DNA of 64,000 nucleotides. Source: Apostichopus japonicus. Taxonomy: Eukaryota > Echinodermata > Holothuroidea > Aspidochirotida > Stichopodidae. Both the position numbers and the translations under genes were made by a program. The notes under the pieces are model-generated. The model was not told where the DNA came from. It saw only the letters and a program-made list of their open reading frames with translations, and ran no database searches. Positions 1 to 12,910 of the stretch are shown here, piece after piece; positions within the stretch are counted from its first letter, which is position 1; each line of letters starts with the position of its first letter. Where the stretch lies: contig NC_092582.1 of NCBI RefSeq assembly GCF_037975245.1, positions 18,936,577-19,000,576 on the forward strand. The letters run 5' to 3'.

Positions 1-305
1 TAGTTTCGAATGAGGTGTAACAGAAGTGTTAGACACCACCATCGATCCCAGAAAATACACACACAGCTTGCTACCGTCGGTAATTAGACACTAGTGTACA
101 GTCACTACATGCAGCTACGCTCAATACCCACAACACAGTGTACAGCGATGGACATCTCAGGTCTAGATAAAAGATAACAAGGTTTCACGTTTCATTACTG
201 TCTGCATTTTGTAGCAACAAGAAGAAAACTTCACTTGCAAGCAACTGAAAGTTAACTTTTTCAGAGCGGGGCACGCGGTTTGGGGCGAGCCTTCAATGCC
301 TTTAA
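1..305. mobile_element. TTAA-flanked MITE, family A, copy 1 (truncated by window edge)
   Basis: Positions 1-301 match the 3' five-sixths of the full copies at 12915 and 19634, starting at the internal TAGTTTCGAATGAGG motif, and end ...CTTCAATGCCT followed by TTAA at 302-305. The first ~50 bp of the element lie outside the window. No open frame is shared between copies, so this is non-autonomous. The short open frame from 280 begins in the repeat and is not a gene. Confidence 0.85.
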
Positions 306-1119
306 CCAAACTTTTATGCTTTGGTTTGAAATAGACAGCCAAAGGTCTGTTCAGTGGCCACTAGTTAAAAAGGATCAACCACATAAAATGAAGTTGCATT
401 CCCAGTACAGTACTGCTGGGACAGCTATATTACTGACTGCATGTTCTGTGAGGTTTAATAGGTCAACATCACTGTTCTTCCCTGTGAGCTACAGATAACA
501 TGCAATGTTTTCATTAAGTTGGAGAACACAAATCCAGTGACAAAATGCAATGAATTCTAAATTCCTGGGAAACCTCTGTACAGTCGTTTCTTTTCAAAAA
601 GTGATTTAGAATTTACCAGAACGGAAAGCGCAACTTTCTTTTAACTTTGAAGTGACTCATTTTGTTTTATTGAATTGAGAAAGAAAGAAAGAAAAAAGAA
701 AAAAAAAAACCTGTCAGGAGATCTCATGCAGAAGCCAGAGACGGAACAAACTATCCCGTGTAGCATGCCTTAGTACTTGCCTTCCATTGGCTGTATTAAT
801 GGAAGCACTAGTGCTACTTAAAAAACAGAGCTGGGCTTTGCAGGCTAAGGAAGAGCATGCTTAATGTAGTCGAAAAACATGACAAATAGACTGTGAGAGT
901 CGTCGTAATCTATCATCATTAATGCTTTGCTGGCTTTGAACATGTAATTTAAGCTACTGTACGCTAGAAGGTTTTCAAACGTCATTTATGAATTGAACAT
1001 TGTGAGTTTTCTATGTTATCTAATAACTTGACACCACCTACTGTACAGTATGCTATAGACCAAACAGTTTCTCATGGCCTGAATTGATATGGCAAAATGT
1101 CCAAAATATCCATGTTTAA
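306..1119. other. No gene recognised; A-rich simple stretch
   Basis: Apart from an AAAG-type purine run around 675-711 I see no coding signal, RNA gene or repeat structure here. It is AT-rich non-coding DNA. Confidence 0.5.
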
Positions 1120-1495
1120 GAAAATTTATGATTATTTAAGAAAATTTTAAAACACATCTTTTTAAATTTCTCAACGTGATTTTGTCACTTTTATTTTTTA
1201 TTTTTTTTTATTTAGACTTTTACTTTTGTACAACTCTATTTTATGTGCTTATCCTTAGTTTTGTTTTTTATAGGTTTTGCTCTGTTTTATAGTCTTCACG
1301 TGATTTTAGATTTGTGTGTTCGTATTTTACACACTGTTTAATTTTCGTTTATGTGTTTTCTAGACTTTTTATTCCTTTGATTTCTCTGTCTTCTTATTTT
1401 TTTAATAATTTTTTTTAGGTTTTGTAAAGCGCCTCGGGGCCTTTTGGTATTTGGGGCTATATTAAGAACTTATTTATTATTATACTATTATTATG
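1120..1495 (+). mobile_element. 3' end of a CR1/L2-like non-LTR retrotransposon
   Basis: Around 1110-1165 a degraded frame reads like the usual C-terminus of such elements (FKK..DYLRK..KH.FL). A T-rich 3' UTR follows, then a tail with AAAGCGCCTCGGGGCC and GGGGCTATATTAAGAAC at about 1425-1470, ending in TTATTATTA-type repeats to about 1495. The same AAGCGCCTTGAG ... GCGCTATATAAG arrangement ends the reverse-transcriptase relic at 16.9-18.0 kb, on the other strand. This copy is strongly 5' truncated and dead. Confidence 0.6.
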
Positions 1496-1995
1496 TCAGA
1501 AGCAAAAACAAATACAAAACAAATATTCCAGTCCCTGTTACTTTTGACCCCCAGTACCATTTGCACACTCCCAGCTTCCTTGATTTATGACCAAAGGTAA
1601 GACTGTATGATAAAGAAAAGTACACACTTACTGCAGATGGATAATGTTTGCTACACATGACTGGATCCCCCCCCCCCCCCAAAGAAAATAAAACAAATAA
1701 GAAACTCAACAGTTATTCTGATTTGCTTGGCAATATTAAACATGAACTCCTTGAGAACAAGATGATTTAATATAAGGTTTCAAGTAGAATGAAAAACGAA
1801 AAGAAAAGAAATTAATTCAAGGTGGCAACCAGATACAATTACCTTGCACTAGTTTTGGTAATATTGACTGCTTGGAGTTAAATTAAATATAAAGTGAAAT
1901 CTGCACAATTGAATCATCTGGATTGATATTAAAATATATGTCAAGGTGACAATGCTCTGTTGATCTGTATGAAAGTGAGCTGATGGCTAGCAGGG
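1496..1995. other. No gene recognised; poly-C tract near 1669-1680
   Basis: The only notable element is an uninterrupted C run just before 1681. Frames here do not resemble any protein I know. Confidence 0.5.
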
Positions 1996-2372
1996 CAAAT
2001 GACCACATAAACATATAGGCAGACCACATATAGGCTAATGACCACATAAACATGTATGCAGACCACACATAGGCTAATGACCACATAAATATATAGGCAG
2101 ACCACACATAGGCTAATGACTACATAAACATATAGGCAGACCACATATATAGGCTAATGTCCACATAAACATATATGCAGACCACATATAGGCTAATGTC
2201 CACATAAACATACATGCAGACCACACATAGGCTAATGACTACATAAACATATAGGCAGACCACATATATAGGCTAATGTCCACATAAACATATATGCAGA
2301 CCACATATAGGCTAATGTCCACATAAACATATAGGCAGACCACAAATAAGCTATAGACCACATTAACACATT
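1996..2372. repeat. 39-bp minisatellite, about 9-10 units
   Basis: The unit is GGCTAATGACCACATAAACA followed by TATAGGCAGACCACATATA, about 39 bp (41 where a TA is added). Units alternate between 'ATGACC', 'ATGTCC' and 'ATGACT' variants. A block of three units starting at 2118 recurs at 2237, 119 bp later, so there is a weak higher-order repeat. Because 39 is divisible by three, minus-strand frames stay open and read MFMWSLAYMWSAY repeats. These translations are products of the repeat and not evidence for a protein. Confidence 0.9.
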
Positions 2373-4460
2373 GGGGGCAGAGTAAGACTGTCTGGTCTCC
2401 CTTATATCAGAGATGAGCAGACATTTTGAAGATATTATAGCCTTATTTAAACTAGTCACATGAACAATGCAATGAAGGGATCAACTTGCTAATAACAACA
2501 TATATATCACTATCTTTGGTTTTCAGTACAAGATTGTAATTTAAGAAACTTAACGTATTAGTTCCACAAATGTGGAGGTGTCCGGTTTCCCTTCCCTTAA
2601 TCCAAACTAAACTTTGGAAAAAAAATTAGTTTGCATTATCTGTATCTAGGAAAAATTAGAAGCTGCAAGTTTCTTTTGTACATATATACAGACTACAGCC
2701 CTCGCTACAAGCTAATGTGGTCTGTATGTTACTCTCTTGTTGTCTCGTCACAATTAAAATCTCTCCAGATCTGAACTTTCACAATTTAAGAAAATCAATG
2801 TACCATCCTCCCTTCAATCCCCCCACCAGTCCCCGCAAAAAAAATTCTAGAAATTTGTACAACAATGTTTCATTAGCCTGAGAGCCTATATTATATCACA
2901 AATTCAAGCCTTCAAAAAAATCCATGCTGAAAAATGCCTGAAGCACCTGAAATTTAGCTTAAATAATGCTCAATGAAAGAGTTTAAATAATGTTTCCATT
3001 TTGCTTGATAATTTTTTCATTTCTGCTTTGAACACATTGTCAAAAACAAATGGGATGTTGATTCATCAATGATTTTTTTTTTTTCTTCAAAATTTAATTG
3101 AAATATCCATAAACCAATGCTATGTGTATACTGTTTAAAATGTGTAAATGTTGCAGGTTAAGTAATATGCTGATGAATGGATCTAAGGGTTAGGCAATAT
3201 TCAATGCAGAGCTCAGCATTCCAACCTGTTTTTACATTCACAAACAGAAGATACTTGAGTAAGAGAGGAAGTTGGGGGCAGAAACAGCGGAGAACACCAA
3301 CTAGGATCTTGAGTACTTTCTATGAAATGCGCTCAAAGGGTTAATTGTGAAGATTAAATTAAAATGGAAGCTAGACTGTGCATGAAAGTGCCATAGCTAA
3401 ATCAGTGCATATGAAACCATCCCAACTGTTGGGCGACCCCGGGGGGTAATCGTCTGCAAGAATACTGCGAGTGAGACTCTGTGGTACACCTAGAGATTGA
3501 CAGTCCATTAAGAAATGGAATACCAAACATTGATTTTAAATGAGAAAACACTACATCCCCACTGGTGGTTGGTTGAACTCTCTCCGAGGTGAACGCACGC
3601 TCTAAGTTAGCACATGTATGGAATCATCAGCCAGACTACTACTGCAAGTTCTCATTAATACAGACTGCATTATACTGCATTGCTTTGTTTCCTTTTAGGG
3701 TGGCCAGATGTCGGGTTATTATTAGGCCAGACAGTCCAGCAAATTCAGTGTAATGTGACCTGATGTGCTTCATCTGGCATGACCTATTGTTGGACGCTTG
3801 TACGTCCGGACATTTCTAATGGAGCAGAACATAACAACTGGTATAAAATTCATAATTTCAAACTCTTCTTGACACGACCCAATCTCCCTTTCCTATTACC
3901 AAGTAAATTGTCTTTACATGTTAATTAGTATTCAAATTTAATTTGTCACAAACTATTAACTTGAGGGACTGGACCACAGAATTGTTACATACTGATAAAT
4001 GTTTTGAGAACAATGGTACTTGATTGAAATGATGGGATGATTTAAAGTATTTTTCCAGTATTTACAGAGATGTCACCTGACAAGATCTCTTCCATTGTAG
4101 TTTGAATATGGGTGTCAAGTGCAAGGAAAGACTTTGAAGGTACAGTCCAATAGCTTGAAACAATCCCATATATACTATCTGGATATTCCTTACAAGTTTT
4201 GACCATCTCAAGAGTCAAGAAAGTTGAAGACTGTTAGGTCTCACATTAAATCTATTGAAAGTTTCACATTTATCACTTAGAGAATAAGGATTAATCCTGC
4301 GAGATTATTCAAGTCCCAGTTGCCAGCAATCCTGATGATTAAGCTGTTGACCCAGACCAAGGGCGTAAAGGAAGGCAAGCTGGATTGATGTGTGATTTGG
4401 TTGCAAAACAATTGCTTGGGTTTGAATCTCTGTCCTACATAGATAAGGCACAAAAGAAAC

Positions 4461-4512
4461 GAATGCAGGCGAGATAAACGAATGCAGGCGAGAGAAACAA
4501 ATGCAGGCGACG
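4461..4512. repeat. 20-bp tandem repeat, about 2.5 units
   Basis: The unit GAATGCAGGCGAGATAAAC occurs nearly three times in a row (the third diverges to AAATGCAGGCGAC). It is a short local duplication without other context. Confidence 0.8.
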
Positions 4513-5069
4513 GCATCAAGGTCATATTCATGGCAAAACTCACAATTAAATTTCCGAAAAAGGATGTATATATATAGGCTAGTGTAGTATTAACTAAAGG
4601 GAGTTAGTTAACAAGTGGTTTTAAAGAACAAGTTACAAGTGGTTATAAAGTAAACTCCCCAACTGTGCTAAAAAATGATGGCCACAGAATACAAAGTACA
4701 CAACTTCTATGTTAAACTTGGCAAACCTGTGGCTTTGAGGCCAGTGGTCATATACATATACATATAGTGATTATTTAAAAACCTGAATCTGGCATATCTA
4801 GCCTATTTCACCTTGCACCATTATCATGACCATGTACGGTTAATATTCGAGCACGTACACTCCTAAGTGTCCAACAGAGTATTCCAGAGTGGGAAAGTAC
4901 ACGATGAAAGTAATTTTAATCAGAGTTGAGAGACAAGCGCCTGGGTGAAATCCATCATTAAGCATCAAACCAGTCAGGCATCTTCCGAGAGGCAGCAGCA
5001 GCAGCGGTATTTCTCCCCGCAACCCAATTACAAAACTTCCACGTCAGCTGCCCGAGTAACCTTCACGAT

Positions 5070-5585
5070 GTGCAAACAACTTCTTCCATTTTGCCATTAG
5101 TTACCGATCAACTAACGACGGCTTCGTCCACTGACTGGCAGCAGAGCGTGAAGAGATTTCGAGACCTTCTCTTCTTCCTACTCTGCAGACACTATTCTGA
5201 GGTCTTCCTCGTCCGACCATGTCATTTCTGCTCAGGTGGAGGACTGAATGTCACCCCCCCCCCAAAAAAAAAGAGAGAGACCAGTTTCTGTTTAACACCA
5301 CAAGCCCACGGCGTTGGTCATAATAAATGGTCACGTCAGACGTCATCTGCAGTCAATTTCTACCTGCGGATAAAACCTCCTGTGAGAAACCCTCGGTTGG
5401 GGCACTCGACTCTTCCGAGAAATTGCCCGCGGGAGAATTTTACTGTTTCATATCAACGTATAACTGATGCACAATCGAGGAAAAAACTTGTTTGCCTCAC
5501 GATTTACACCAGAACGTTATTTCATCCCAAAACTTGGTGTTTCTATGGGCCTAAAAACTGGAAATTCTGCCTGGAATCTTGTTAA
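5070..5585 (+). other. 171-codon open frame, doubtful as a gene
   Basis: This is the longest open frame in the window outside satellites. It begins MQTTSSILPLVTDQLTTASS and ends with a Cys before a TAA that precedes a long poly-T run. It has no recognisable domain, signal peptide or clear membrane segment, and it crosses a C9/A9 homopolymer that would be a strange coding sequence (PPPKKKR). The local GC content is somewhat higher than in the surroundings. I consider it chance or, at most, part of an unrecognised 5' exon. Confidence 0.12.
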
Positions 5586-8500
5586 TAAACTAGTTTTTTT
5601 TTTTTTTTCAAGTCATTCAACATAACAAAGTAATTTTACACTGGCTGTAAAGTATCAGAGGATTAAATATTTTATGACTTTTGGGGATCCCTACAAATTT
5701 TCTAAACAGACGACAAAGTTCATGAGATCTTGTACACTCGGGTGATATTCGACTAACACTCTTTTCAAATTTTTAACTTGGGGGGGGGGGTGAATCACCA
5801 GAGAGGTGTGTTTCTCTTTTGTAAATTGTCTTCATGTTGATATACATGTACTGTATATATAATACAACAATTTTACTTTGTCTCGATGACCAAGCCTGCA
5901 CTTTGAGCAGCGATTTTTTCTTCAGCACTTGAGTTTTGTTAAATCAAAATTAAAAATTGAAGAAATTGAAGAAGATTTGTGTGAATCATCTGACTTGTGA
6001 ATTTGATTATTTTACAACTGGCGAAGTCTGCAGGAGTGCAGGATAACTGGGTTTGTACCTTGTAGGCTTAAGAATGGTAGATTTGGAGGAGGGGAGGTCA
6101 GTGACCTTAGACTGGGTCATTGGGGAGGGGGCACAGTGCAAGAATATTACCAGTTCATAGACTAGGGCACTGTAGATAGGTGTGCATAGGTAAAGGAGTG
6201 AAGTAAATTGACCCTTCTATTATGCCTGTAGGCTTAAGCTACACCCTTAATCCATAACCTTCTTCTCCTATGGCCCCTTCTAAGAAGGATAATCCATGTG
6301 AAAACTTATGTTTGACTGATGAAAAGAGGAACATATTCTAAAGCATCTGGTTAAATTATCCCACGTACCACTATCGATATGTGCAACAATTGAGGTTGGG
6401 ACGCTATGTACACCTAAACATGAACTTGAAGCAAACAGGTGTGATGTCATAGAAGCACACCTATAAAACCATTTTGCTTTCTTTTTTCTTTGCATATTCT
6501 CATGCTAGTTTTCTACTTCAAAAATTGGGATGCGTTCACTGACATATGAAAATGTTACGGTTATTTTCTTAACTTCGATATCCATATTAAACTTAAAGTT
6601 GGTACTCTATCCAATACAAGGTCAATTGGCAAAAAAAGTGAAATTTAAGCGAAACAGAACATTTTGCCCACAAGTATGCAACTACGTATGACATCCCTCT
6701 TGTTTGCTTCAAGTCCACTGTTGGTATAAACTGTGACAAAATTTCAATTTAATATCAATATCTCAATATTTAGTGGTATGTTTTATAGGATAAGCGTGCA
6801 TAGATTATTGCTTGCCTTTTATCGGTCAGACATTAATTTCATCTCGACTATCCGTTAGAGAGAAGCTAAAACAAAAGGGGGGATGAGTTGACACCTCCTC
6901 TTACGGTCTGCCAGTTACAGGCTTTGAAAGTGTAGGCTACTCAGGTGTAATACCCCTTCACAGCACTTTTCCTTCGATATATAACTGCGAATGTGTCTTT
7001 TATTTCTTGATCATTCAACTTGAGTGACTCAGCAGAGCAGTTATTATTTTCTCCAATTCCATTCACTACTCTAGATAGATCAAACTCTAAATTTTGTAAT
7101 AATCAGCTACATATTTCTTGTCCATTAGTCATGACCATGCATCATTCCTTCTAGGGGGATGCCGTTAACACTAAAAGAAAGAGACTGCGGGCGAGAACAC
7201 CCAGTTGTTGCCGTTGCCACGGCGACATCACTTAAGATTAGCCTATGCTCCTTTACGCCTACATCTCTGGGGTTCCATTCCGCAAACCCATCAATCTTAC
7301 CGACGTATCACCTGACCAAACAAAGAGGAACAAAGGAGCATCGAAAAAAAGATAACGTTTCTGACAGGACCGTGAATTTAGAATTACTGGTGTCAGACCT
7401 GAATAATTGAAATCTCTCAAAACACATTTCTCACTGCGGGACAAGAAAAACTGGAACCCTGGGTAGCGAATCCCGATCCATCAAAGACGAACAAAGCGGG
7501 GAAACTATCGCATATCTCGGTTTCCCGCCATCCGGGATTGAGAACTGGGAGTCCCAGGATGTCAACATGACAAGCTCTGGGATGAGGCAAGCCAGCGGTG
7601 AGCTGCTGTGATTTTTCCCCTTTTTTTTTACTATTTTATTTTTTACTAAGTTTCTCGCGACTCGGTTTACTAGAAGGAATAGAGAACTTGCGAGAACTGG
7701 CATCATGCAATTTGTCTACTTTCCACTTGAGGTAGCTACTACATCGAAAAAAACGTCACCTGGGTATTGGACTTGTAAATGTCAGATACAGAAATTGAAT
7801 CTCTAAGTGTGTAAGATGCTAATCCATCAAGCTATGCTGGATGTATCATTATGAATAAAGCGCAGGGGTTGGTTGGTGCAGTACATCGTCGTATGTGGCA
7901 AGGCAGACTGAGCGACAGAGTAAGAAGGAACGCATCCAATTTTGGCATATTCTTTCTTCTTATAACCTATCGTCTCATCGAACGTTGCGTCGGCAAACGG
8001 GGGTGAATCCTCCCAAGTAGGGTTTTGTCGTGCGGTATTCACCTTTCAATCTGCGGGGGAATAATTTATCCAGTCTCGCATCGCAGAGTGCTATGCAAAA
8101 TGGTCAAACTGCAATACAAATGCCTAAGATGTATAGCATCACTTTTTTTTTTAACGCAAGAACACCATAGTATTTCATATGAGGCAAACTTCAGAGCCTT
8201 TTAAATCTGCTACACAAAATTTGAACACTAATGTAATCAATGATCTGCAAAAGTATTTACCACTTTGGGCAAAATTGGTATCAATGTTAAATGAAGTAAA
8301 ACAAAGAGAGAAAAGAAAAACTTGCAAGGCTAGAGCAATTCGTAACATTATTTCCAAACAGAATCACTTTCCCCAGCCCACACCCATCCCCCTGTCATAT
8401 TTGGTACAGTAAATACTATATATGTGCACTATTAATACCACAGTTCTCCATAGCATCCAAGTATCTCCATGCTGACTAGGTCATTCCTAAATGATACACT

Positions 8501-10628
8501 CATACATAAATAAAACAGCTGCATTTCTTCAATTAATTTTGCCTCATCCCAGTGCAGGGTACGATACACAATAAAAAACTATGGCATTACACTAATGTGT
8601 GGGACACAAATTTCTTGTATTGTGTTTACTGGTTAATATGTAAGTACTTTATGAGGAGAACGTAACCAGGCCCTGCCTTCAACGGGTGGGGCTGCTTATG
8701 GTTACAATATGTTTTCACCAGACAAGATGGATTTTGCAGTACACTTTGACGGTTAGCAATGTATGTACACTATAAATAACTACATGGCTGCCTTCATTGT
8801 AGCCTGTACACTCTAAAAAATATCTGTTTTGATTCAATAATTGTTGGCTGCTTCTGATAATGTAAAGTACAAGCCAGGCCCAGGTACATCAACAATAACA
8901 GCATTGTATCCATATGTGCCTTGTTAAGTGTGGACATTTGGTATAAAAAGTAACTTTTATTTTTGTGTACATCTGTTGTGACACTGATGCAAGAAAAATA
9001 CACTGTACAGGGTTCAACAGGACAAATGTCACTGAAGGATTTTGCCGTCAATGCCCTTCATTATGTTTACAGAAAAATGTTGCCCCTGTCCTTCAAAAAA
9101 TGACTCTACCTGAAGACATCAAACTCTGCGAAGCCCTTCTCCTTGTGCAGTGCAAGCTGATGTTCAAAACCAAAGTGTGTAAGCGCTACTGTTAATGCTG
9201 TAAGATATATAAGAAAAGCTACCCACTTTTGTTTTTCATCATTAGAACAGCTAGGACACATGAACGTTAGCTGGGGACCCCAAGGATTCATTTCAATCAT
9301 GGGTTTCTATGCAATATATCTTCATTGTTCTTTGGAAAATCTTAAGAAATAACCAGAAGGTGCGCCATTCGTGCCTATCTTAAACAATGGCTTTGCACGA
9401 TCATGCACTGCCCTTTAAAGTCGTGCTCATACGTGCCATAGGTGGCGACCAAATTGCCATCATGATGATGGCACCTACTGTACACCATGCCACCATTAGA
9501 AATTTACATCAATCCCTGTATATAGCTCTTGTGGGTATCGGACGTTACAGCTGGAGTTGCTGGAGGGGGCGCTGTTGACGAGAATGAAAGCTATTCATGA
9601 GTAGAAGGACAACATCAAAGACACTCCATCACACAAACACCAGTACTTAGGTATTCTTGTCACGTTTCCCGGTGAACCTCTTTACCGGTGTGTGACGTAC
9701 ATTATCTCAGTCCTTTTCAAAGATGAAGCTGCAAATATTACATAGACACATTCATGTCTCATGTAACTCTCTTGGGTAACCCGCATGAATGTTTCAGCCT
9801 GCGTCTCCGCATTATGTCTCACTTCTCTCTGGTTTTCGAAAGAAACATATTTCAAGTGCGGCTCGTTCTTCCAGCTTGGATGATATTACGTCTCCCTGAC
9901 AGAGAGTCGTGGCAAATAACCCAGACAGTGACGGCTAATATTTGGTGCGCCGAGCATCTCAAGTGCCGCTGCGATATGTCGTTGAGTAGTGAAACGTCAA
10001 GACATACACGTTCTCCGTATCCACAGATATAAACTACAATGTGAGGAGGAGTCAACTCAGATGTATTACACTCAAAAAAAAAACAGTAAACCAAAAAAAA
10101 AAAATCCAACAAGAAGACTTGACTTAAAAATTATTTTAAATTCAGGACTAAAGATCTTGTAATACTACTGTACCAATCCGACATCCATCTACGTAGACAG
10201 TGCTACTAAACTGAAACATTTGTGAGCTGTGTTGATGAAGAATAGAATTTGCTTTTCTTCTTTTTTCCAGTTTCTTACTACCGAAGGAGAGACGTTGAAG
10301 AAACTCTTGCAAAATGTCCATCTGTCAGGACGGCAAGGACCAGATGAGATTACGAATTAATTGAAGAGTTATAGTTTGGGAGAACCCACCACTTAACCCA
10401 TCAGGCCTCTTCTAGGTTAACCATTTACAGACCATTGAATGATGACTTTATAGTCAAATTTACTATCGATATGCCAAAGATCATGATTGCACAAATTTTA
10501 TGGGAGAAGGTCGCTATCAATGCCGACACATTTTCTTACATAATTAGCCTTTAAAATGGTTGTAAAGTATATTGGACGCCGACCCGAAATCAGTGGGTCA
10601 TAAATTTATCTAGTCTAGGTCATTTTTC

Positions 10629-11170
10629 TTAACAGTAAGTCCATGTTCTCATGCATTCTGAGGATCGATCCTTAGCTGTGGGATCAGGTGAATCGTGGCT
10701 AATTCCTCTTAGAAGATCCTGACATTTTGGTTTAACAGTAAGTCCATTGTCCAAGCTAGTTCTCATGCATTCTGAGGATCGATCCTTAGCTGTGTGGGGA
10801 TCAGGTGGATCATGGCTAATTCCTCTTAGAAGATCCTGACATTTTGGTTTAACAGTAAGTCCATAGTCCAAGCTAGTTCTCATGCATTCTGAGGATCGAT
10901 CCTTAGCTGTGGGGATCAGGTGGATCATGGCTAATTCCTCTTAGAAGATCCTGACATTTTGGTTTAACAGTAAGTCCATAGTCCAAGCTAGTTCTCATGC
11001 ATTCTGAGGATCGATCCTTAGCTGTGGGGATCAGGTGGATCATGGCTAATTCCTCTTAGAAGATCCTGACATTTTGGTTTAACAGTAAGTCCATAGTCCA
11101 AGCTAGTTCTCATGCATTCTGAGGATCGATCCTTAGCTGTGGGGATCAGGTGGATCGTGGCTCATCCCTC
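10629..11170. repeat. 115-117-bp tandem repeat, about 5 units
   Basis: Each unit holds TTTAACAGTAAGTCCATAGT, CCAAGCTAGTTCTCATGCAT, TCTGAGGATCGATCCTTAGC and AATTCCTCTTAGAAGATCCT. The TTTAACAGTA motif recurs at 10731, 10848, 10963 and 11078 (spacing 117, 115, 115). The first unit has lost the CCAAGCTAG part, and the last decays after 11160. The unit includes the palindromic core GGATCGATCC. The minus-strand open frame across it is a product of the repeat. Confidence 0.93.
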
Positions 11171-11659
11171 TCAAAAGAACCTGAAAGTTTGCAGACTGCC
11201 TCTTTAAAAGCAAAATACAATCATCTGTTTAAGTTGGACTAAAAATAATCCCACACTCTCTGTTGATCATCTAAAAATCAGCTCTTCAAAAAATCCCTCA
11301 ACCAATCAATTTAGCCACACATTTACTGTGCATTTATAGACATGTGTCAAGGACAGATAGAGAGGATGTTCAAATTTTATCCTTTGTAGCCCTCTGCCCC
11401 CTCTCCTACCCCTCCACCCCCATCGACGAAACTAATGGAAAGTATTAGAATACTAATAGTATGTTGACATCGTGCAGACTTGTAACTAATCCACTTTTTA
11501 GACTTGTTCAAGTCATAATGTTACACAAGCATCCATTTTGCTGCAAGGGTGTACAAGACTGTTATACTCGTTCAATTTCATAAGGCTTTTTAAAGTCATA
11601 CATGTTTACTGATCTTTAAGGAACTGTTGTTCAAATCTTCTGTTTTTTTTTTCTCTTTC
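11171..11659. other. No gene recognised; C-rich stretch at 11393-11425
   Basis: A pyrimidine-rich stretch (CCCTCTGCCCCCTCTCC...) is the only visible structure between the 115-bp array and the duplicated MITE target. Confidence 0.5.
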
Positions 11660-11753
11660 TTCTTCAAAGTATTTAAGGATCATGTCTCAAGTCTCTCAGG
11701 ATTCTTCTAAATCTTTATTGTTTTTTTTTCTTTTTCTTCTTCAAAGTATTTAA
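11660..11753. repeat. Duplicated MITE target: empty-site copy followed by left flank
   Basis: Positions 11661-11700 read TCTTCAAAGTATTTAAGGAT, then CATGTCTCAAGTCTCTCAGG. The left half (TCTTCAAAGTAT-TTAA) recurs at 11739-11753 directly before the MITE, and the right half (TTAA-GGATCATGTCTCAAG) recurs at 12026 directly after it. The locus therefore carries a tandem duplication of about 75 bp, in which one copy is an uninterrupted target site and the other holds the element. TTAA occurs once in the empty site (11673-11676) and on both sides of the element. Confidence 0.9.
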
Positions 11754-12029
11754 AGGGTGTGAAGACTCACGCAAAAAGAAACGTCTAATGCCGGTAATCT
11801 GACCTAGTTTCGAATGAGGTGTAACAGAAGTGTTATACACCACCATCGATCACAGAAAATACACACACAGCTTGCTACCATCTTGAAACGTGATAACAAG
11901 GTATCACGTTTCATTACTGTACTGTCTGCATTTTGTAGCGACACGAAAAAAACGTCACTTGCAAGCAACGGAAAGTTAACTTTTTCAGATGGCCGCACGC
12001 GGTTTGGGGTGAGCCTTCAATGCCTTTAA
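11750..12029. mobile_element. TTAA-flanked MITE, family A, copy 2 (internally deleted)
   Basis: The element is 11754-12025 (272 bp), flanked by TTAA at 11750-11753 and 12026-12029. It begins AGGGTGTGAAGACTCACGC and its other end, read on the minus strand, begins AGGCATTGAAGGCTCACC, giving imperfect terminal inverted repeats. Compared with the copies at 12915 and 19634 it lacks about 90 bp in the middle (the part with AATTAGACACTAGTGTACAG and GCGATGGACATCTCAGG). It has no coding capacity and must have been mobilised in trans. Confidence 0.92.
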
Positions 12030-12910
12030 GGATCATGTCTCAAGTCTCTCAGAATTCTTCTAAATCCCTAGTTATATTCTTTTCTTTCTTTCTTCAAAGT
12101 TCTTCTCTTTTTGTTTTCGTCCATGTGGTCACTAGCTTTGTCCTTTAGAATTGTTCAAGTCCTCCAGGTATTTCAGCTGGTTCAGGATTTTTGAAAATTC
12201 ATTACAGTTTGTCTATTAAAAGTAATTATGGCTTATTTCAAGTCCTTTTTAACGGATGTTCATGCTTTTTACACTTGTTCGAGCCATTTCGATTCGCTTA
12301 TTTGATCTCCACTGGTACGTGAAGGAACATTCAAAATCGTGATAAACTACAAAACAAAAGAAAGTTAGGATCGTTTGCATCGCTGTTTGGTAAGGGACGT
12401 TGATGATCCATCACTATTAGCATCTCAGGACATTAAACTGAGGATGACAGGTTTAGGACTTTAACGTGTCTTAAGACACTCTCAACCCCTTTAACATTTG
12501 ACTTAATACTAACTAATAGTAAACTTTTTTTAAAGACCTCATTAAATTCCTGCAGGTGAAACTAGGAATAGTAACAAAGCATCTCTAGGAATGTAAAGTA
12601 AAGCATTTAATTACCTCTACCCTGAACGGTGGTTTTATTCTTTTTCTTCTTTTTATTATTATTTTTATTCACTTTGTGCTGTTTTGACCTTTCCAAAAAG
12701 TTCCTTCTTCTACCCTAATGACTTTTTCTATCATTCATCACTGATGCACGAAATATCAAATGTCCAAAGAGGGAGCTCTAGACATTAACGAATTGAGCGC
12801 CACTAGCTGTACAGTATCACACCACTGAAGGGGATGACCTTCAAAACAACAGACATCAACTGGGAACTTTTACAATCTACTGAGAAAGCGAACAGAGGTT
12901 TAAACCTGCC
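12030..12910. other. No gene recognised between two MITE copies
   Basis: The right part of the duplicated target continues to about 12075. The rest is AT-rich DNA with T-rich stretches and no coding signal that I can identify. Confidence 0.5.

Larger units (their letters stand above)
2373..10628. other. Long stretch without recognised genes
   Basis: I see AT-rich non-coding DNA here. It contains a 20-bp repeat at 4461-4512, poly-C/G tracts near 5257 and 5780, and a possible DNA-transposon end at 3697-3820 (AGGGTGGCCAGATGTCGGG). One longer open frame lies at 5070-5585 on the plus strand. That frame runs through poly-C and poly-A tracts, has no recognisable domain and is probably chance. No tRNA, rRNA or exon of the EHMT gene was recognised. 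Confidence 0.5.

Noticed and set aside
5070-5585. 171-codon frame as a real gene
   Set aside because: It crosses poly-C/poly-A tracts, has no domain and no splice or promoter support; kept only as a doubtful open frame.
10740-11110. LDYG in the 115-bp array as the missing EHMT FDYG exon
   Set aside because: It is part of a tandem repeat, lacks the preceding acceptor and Gly phase, and is not followed by WDIK or post-SET cysteines.
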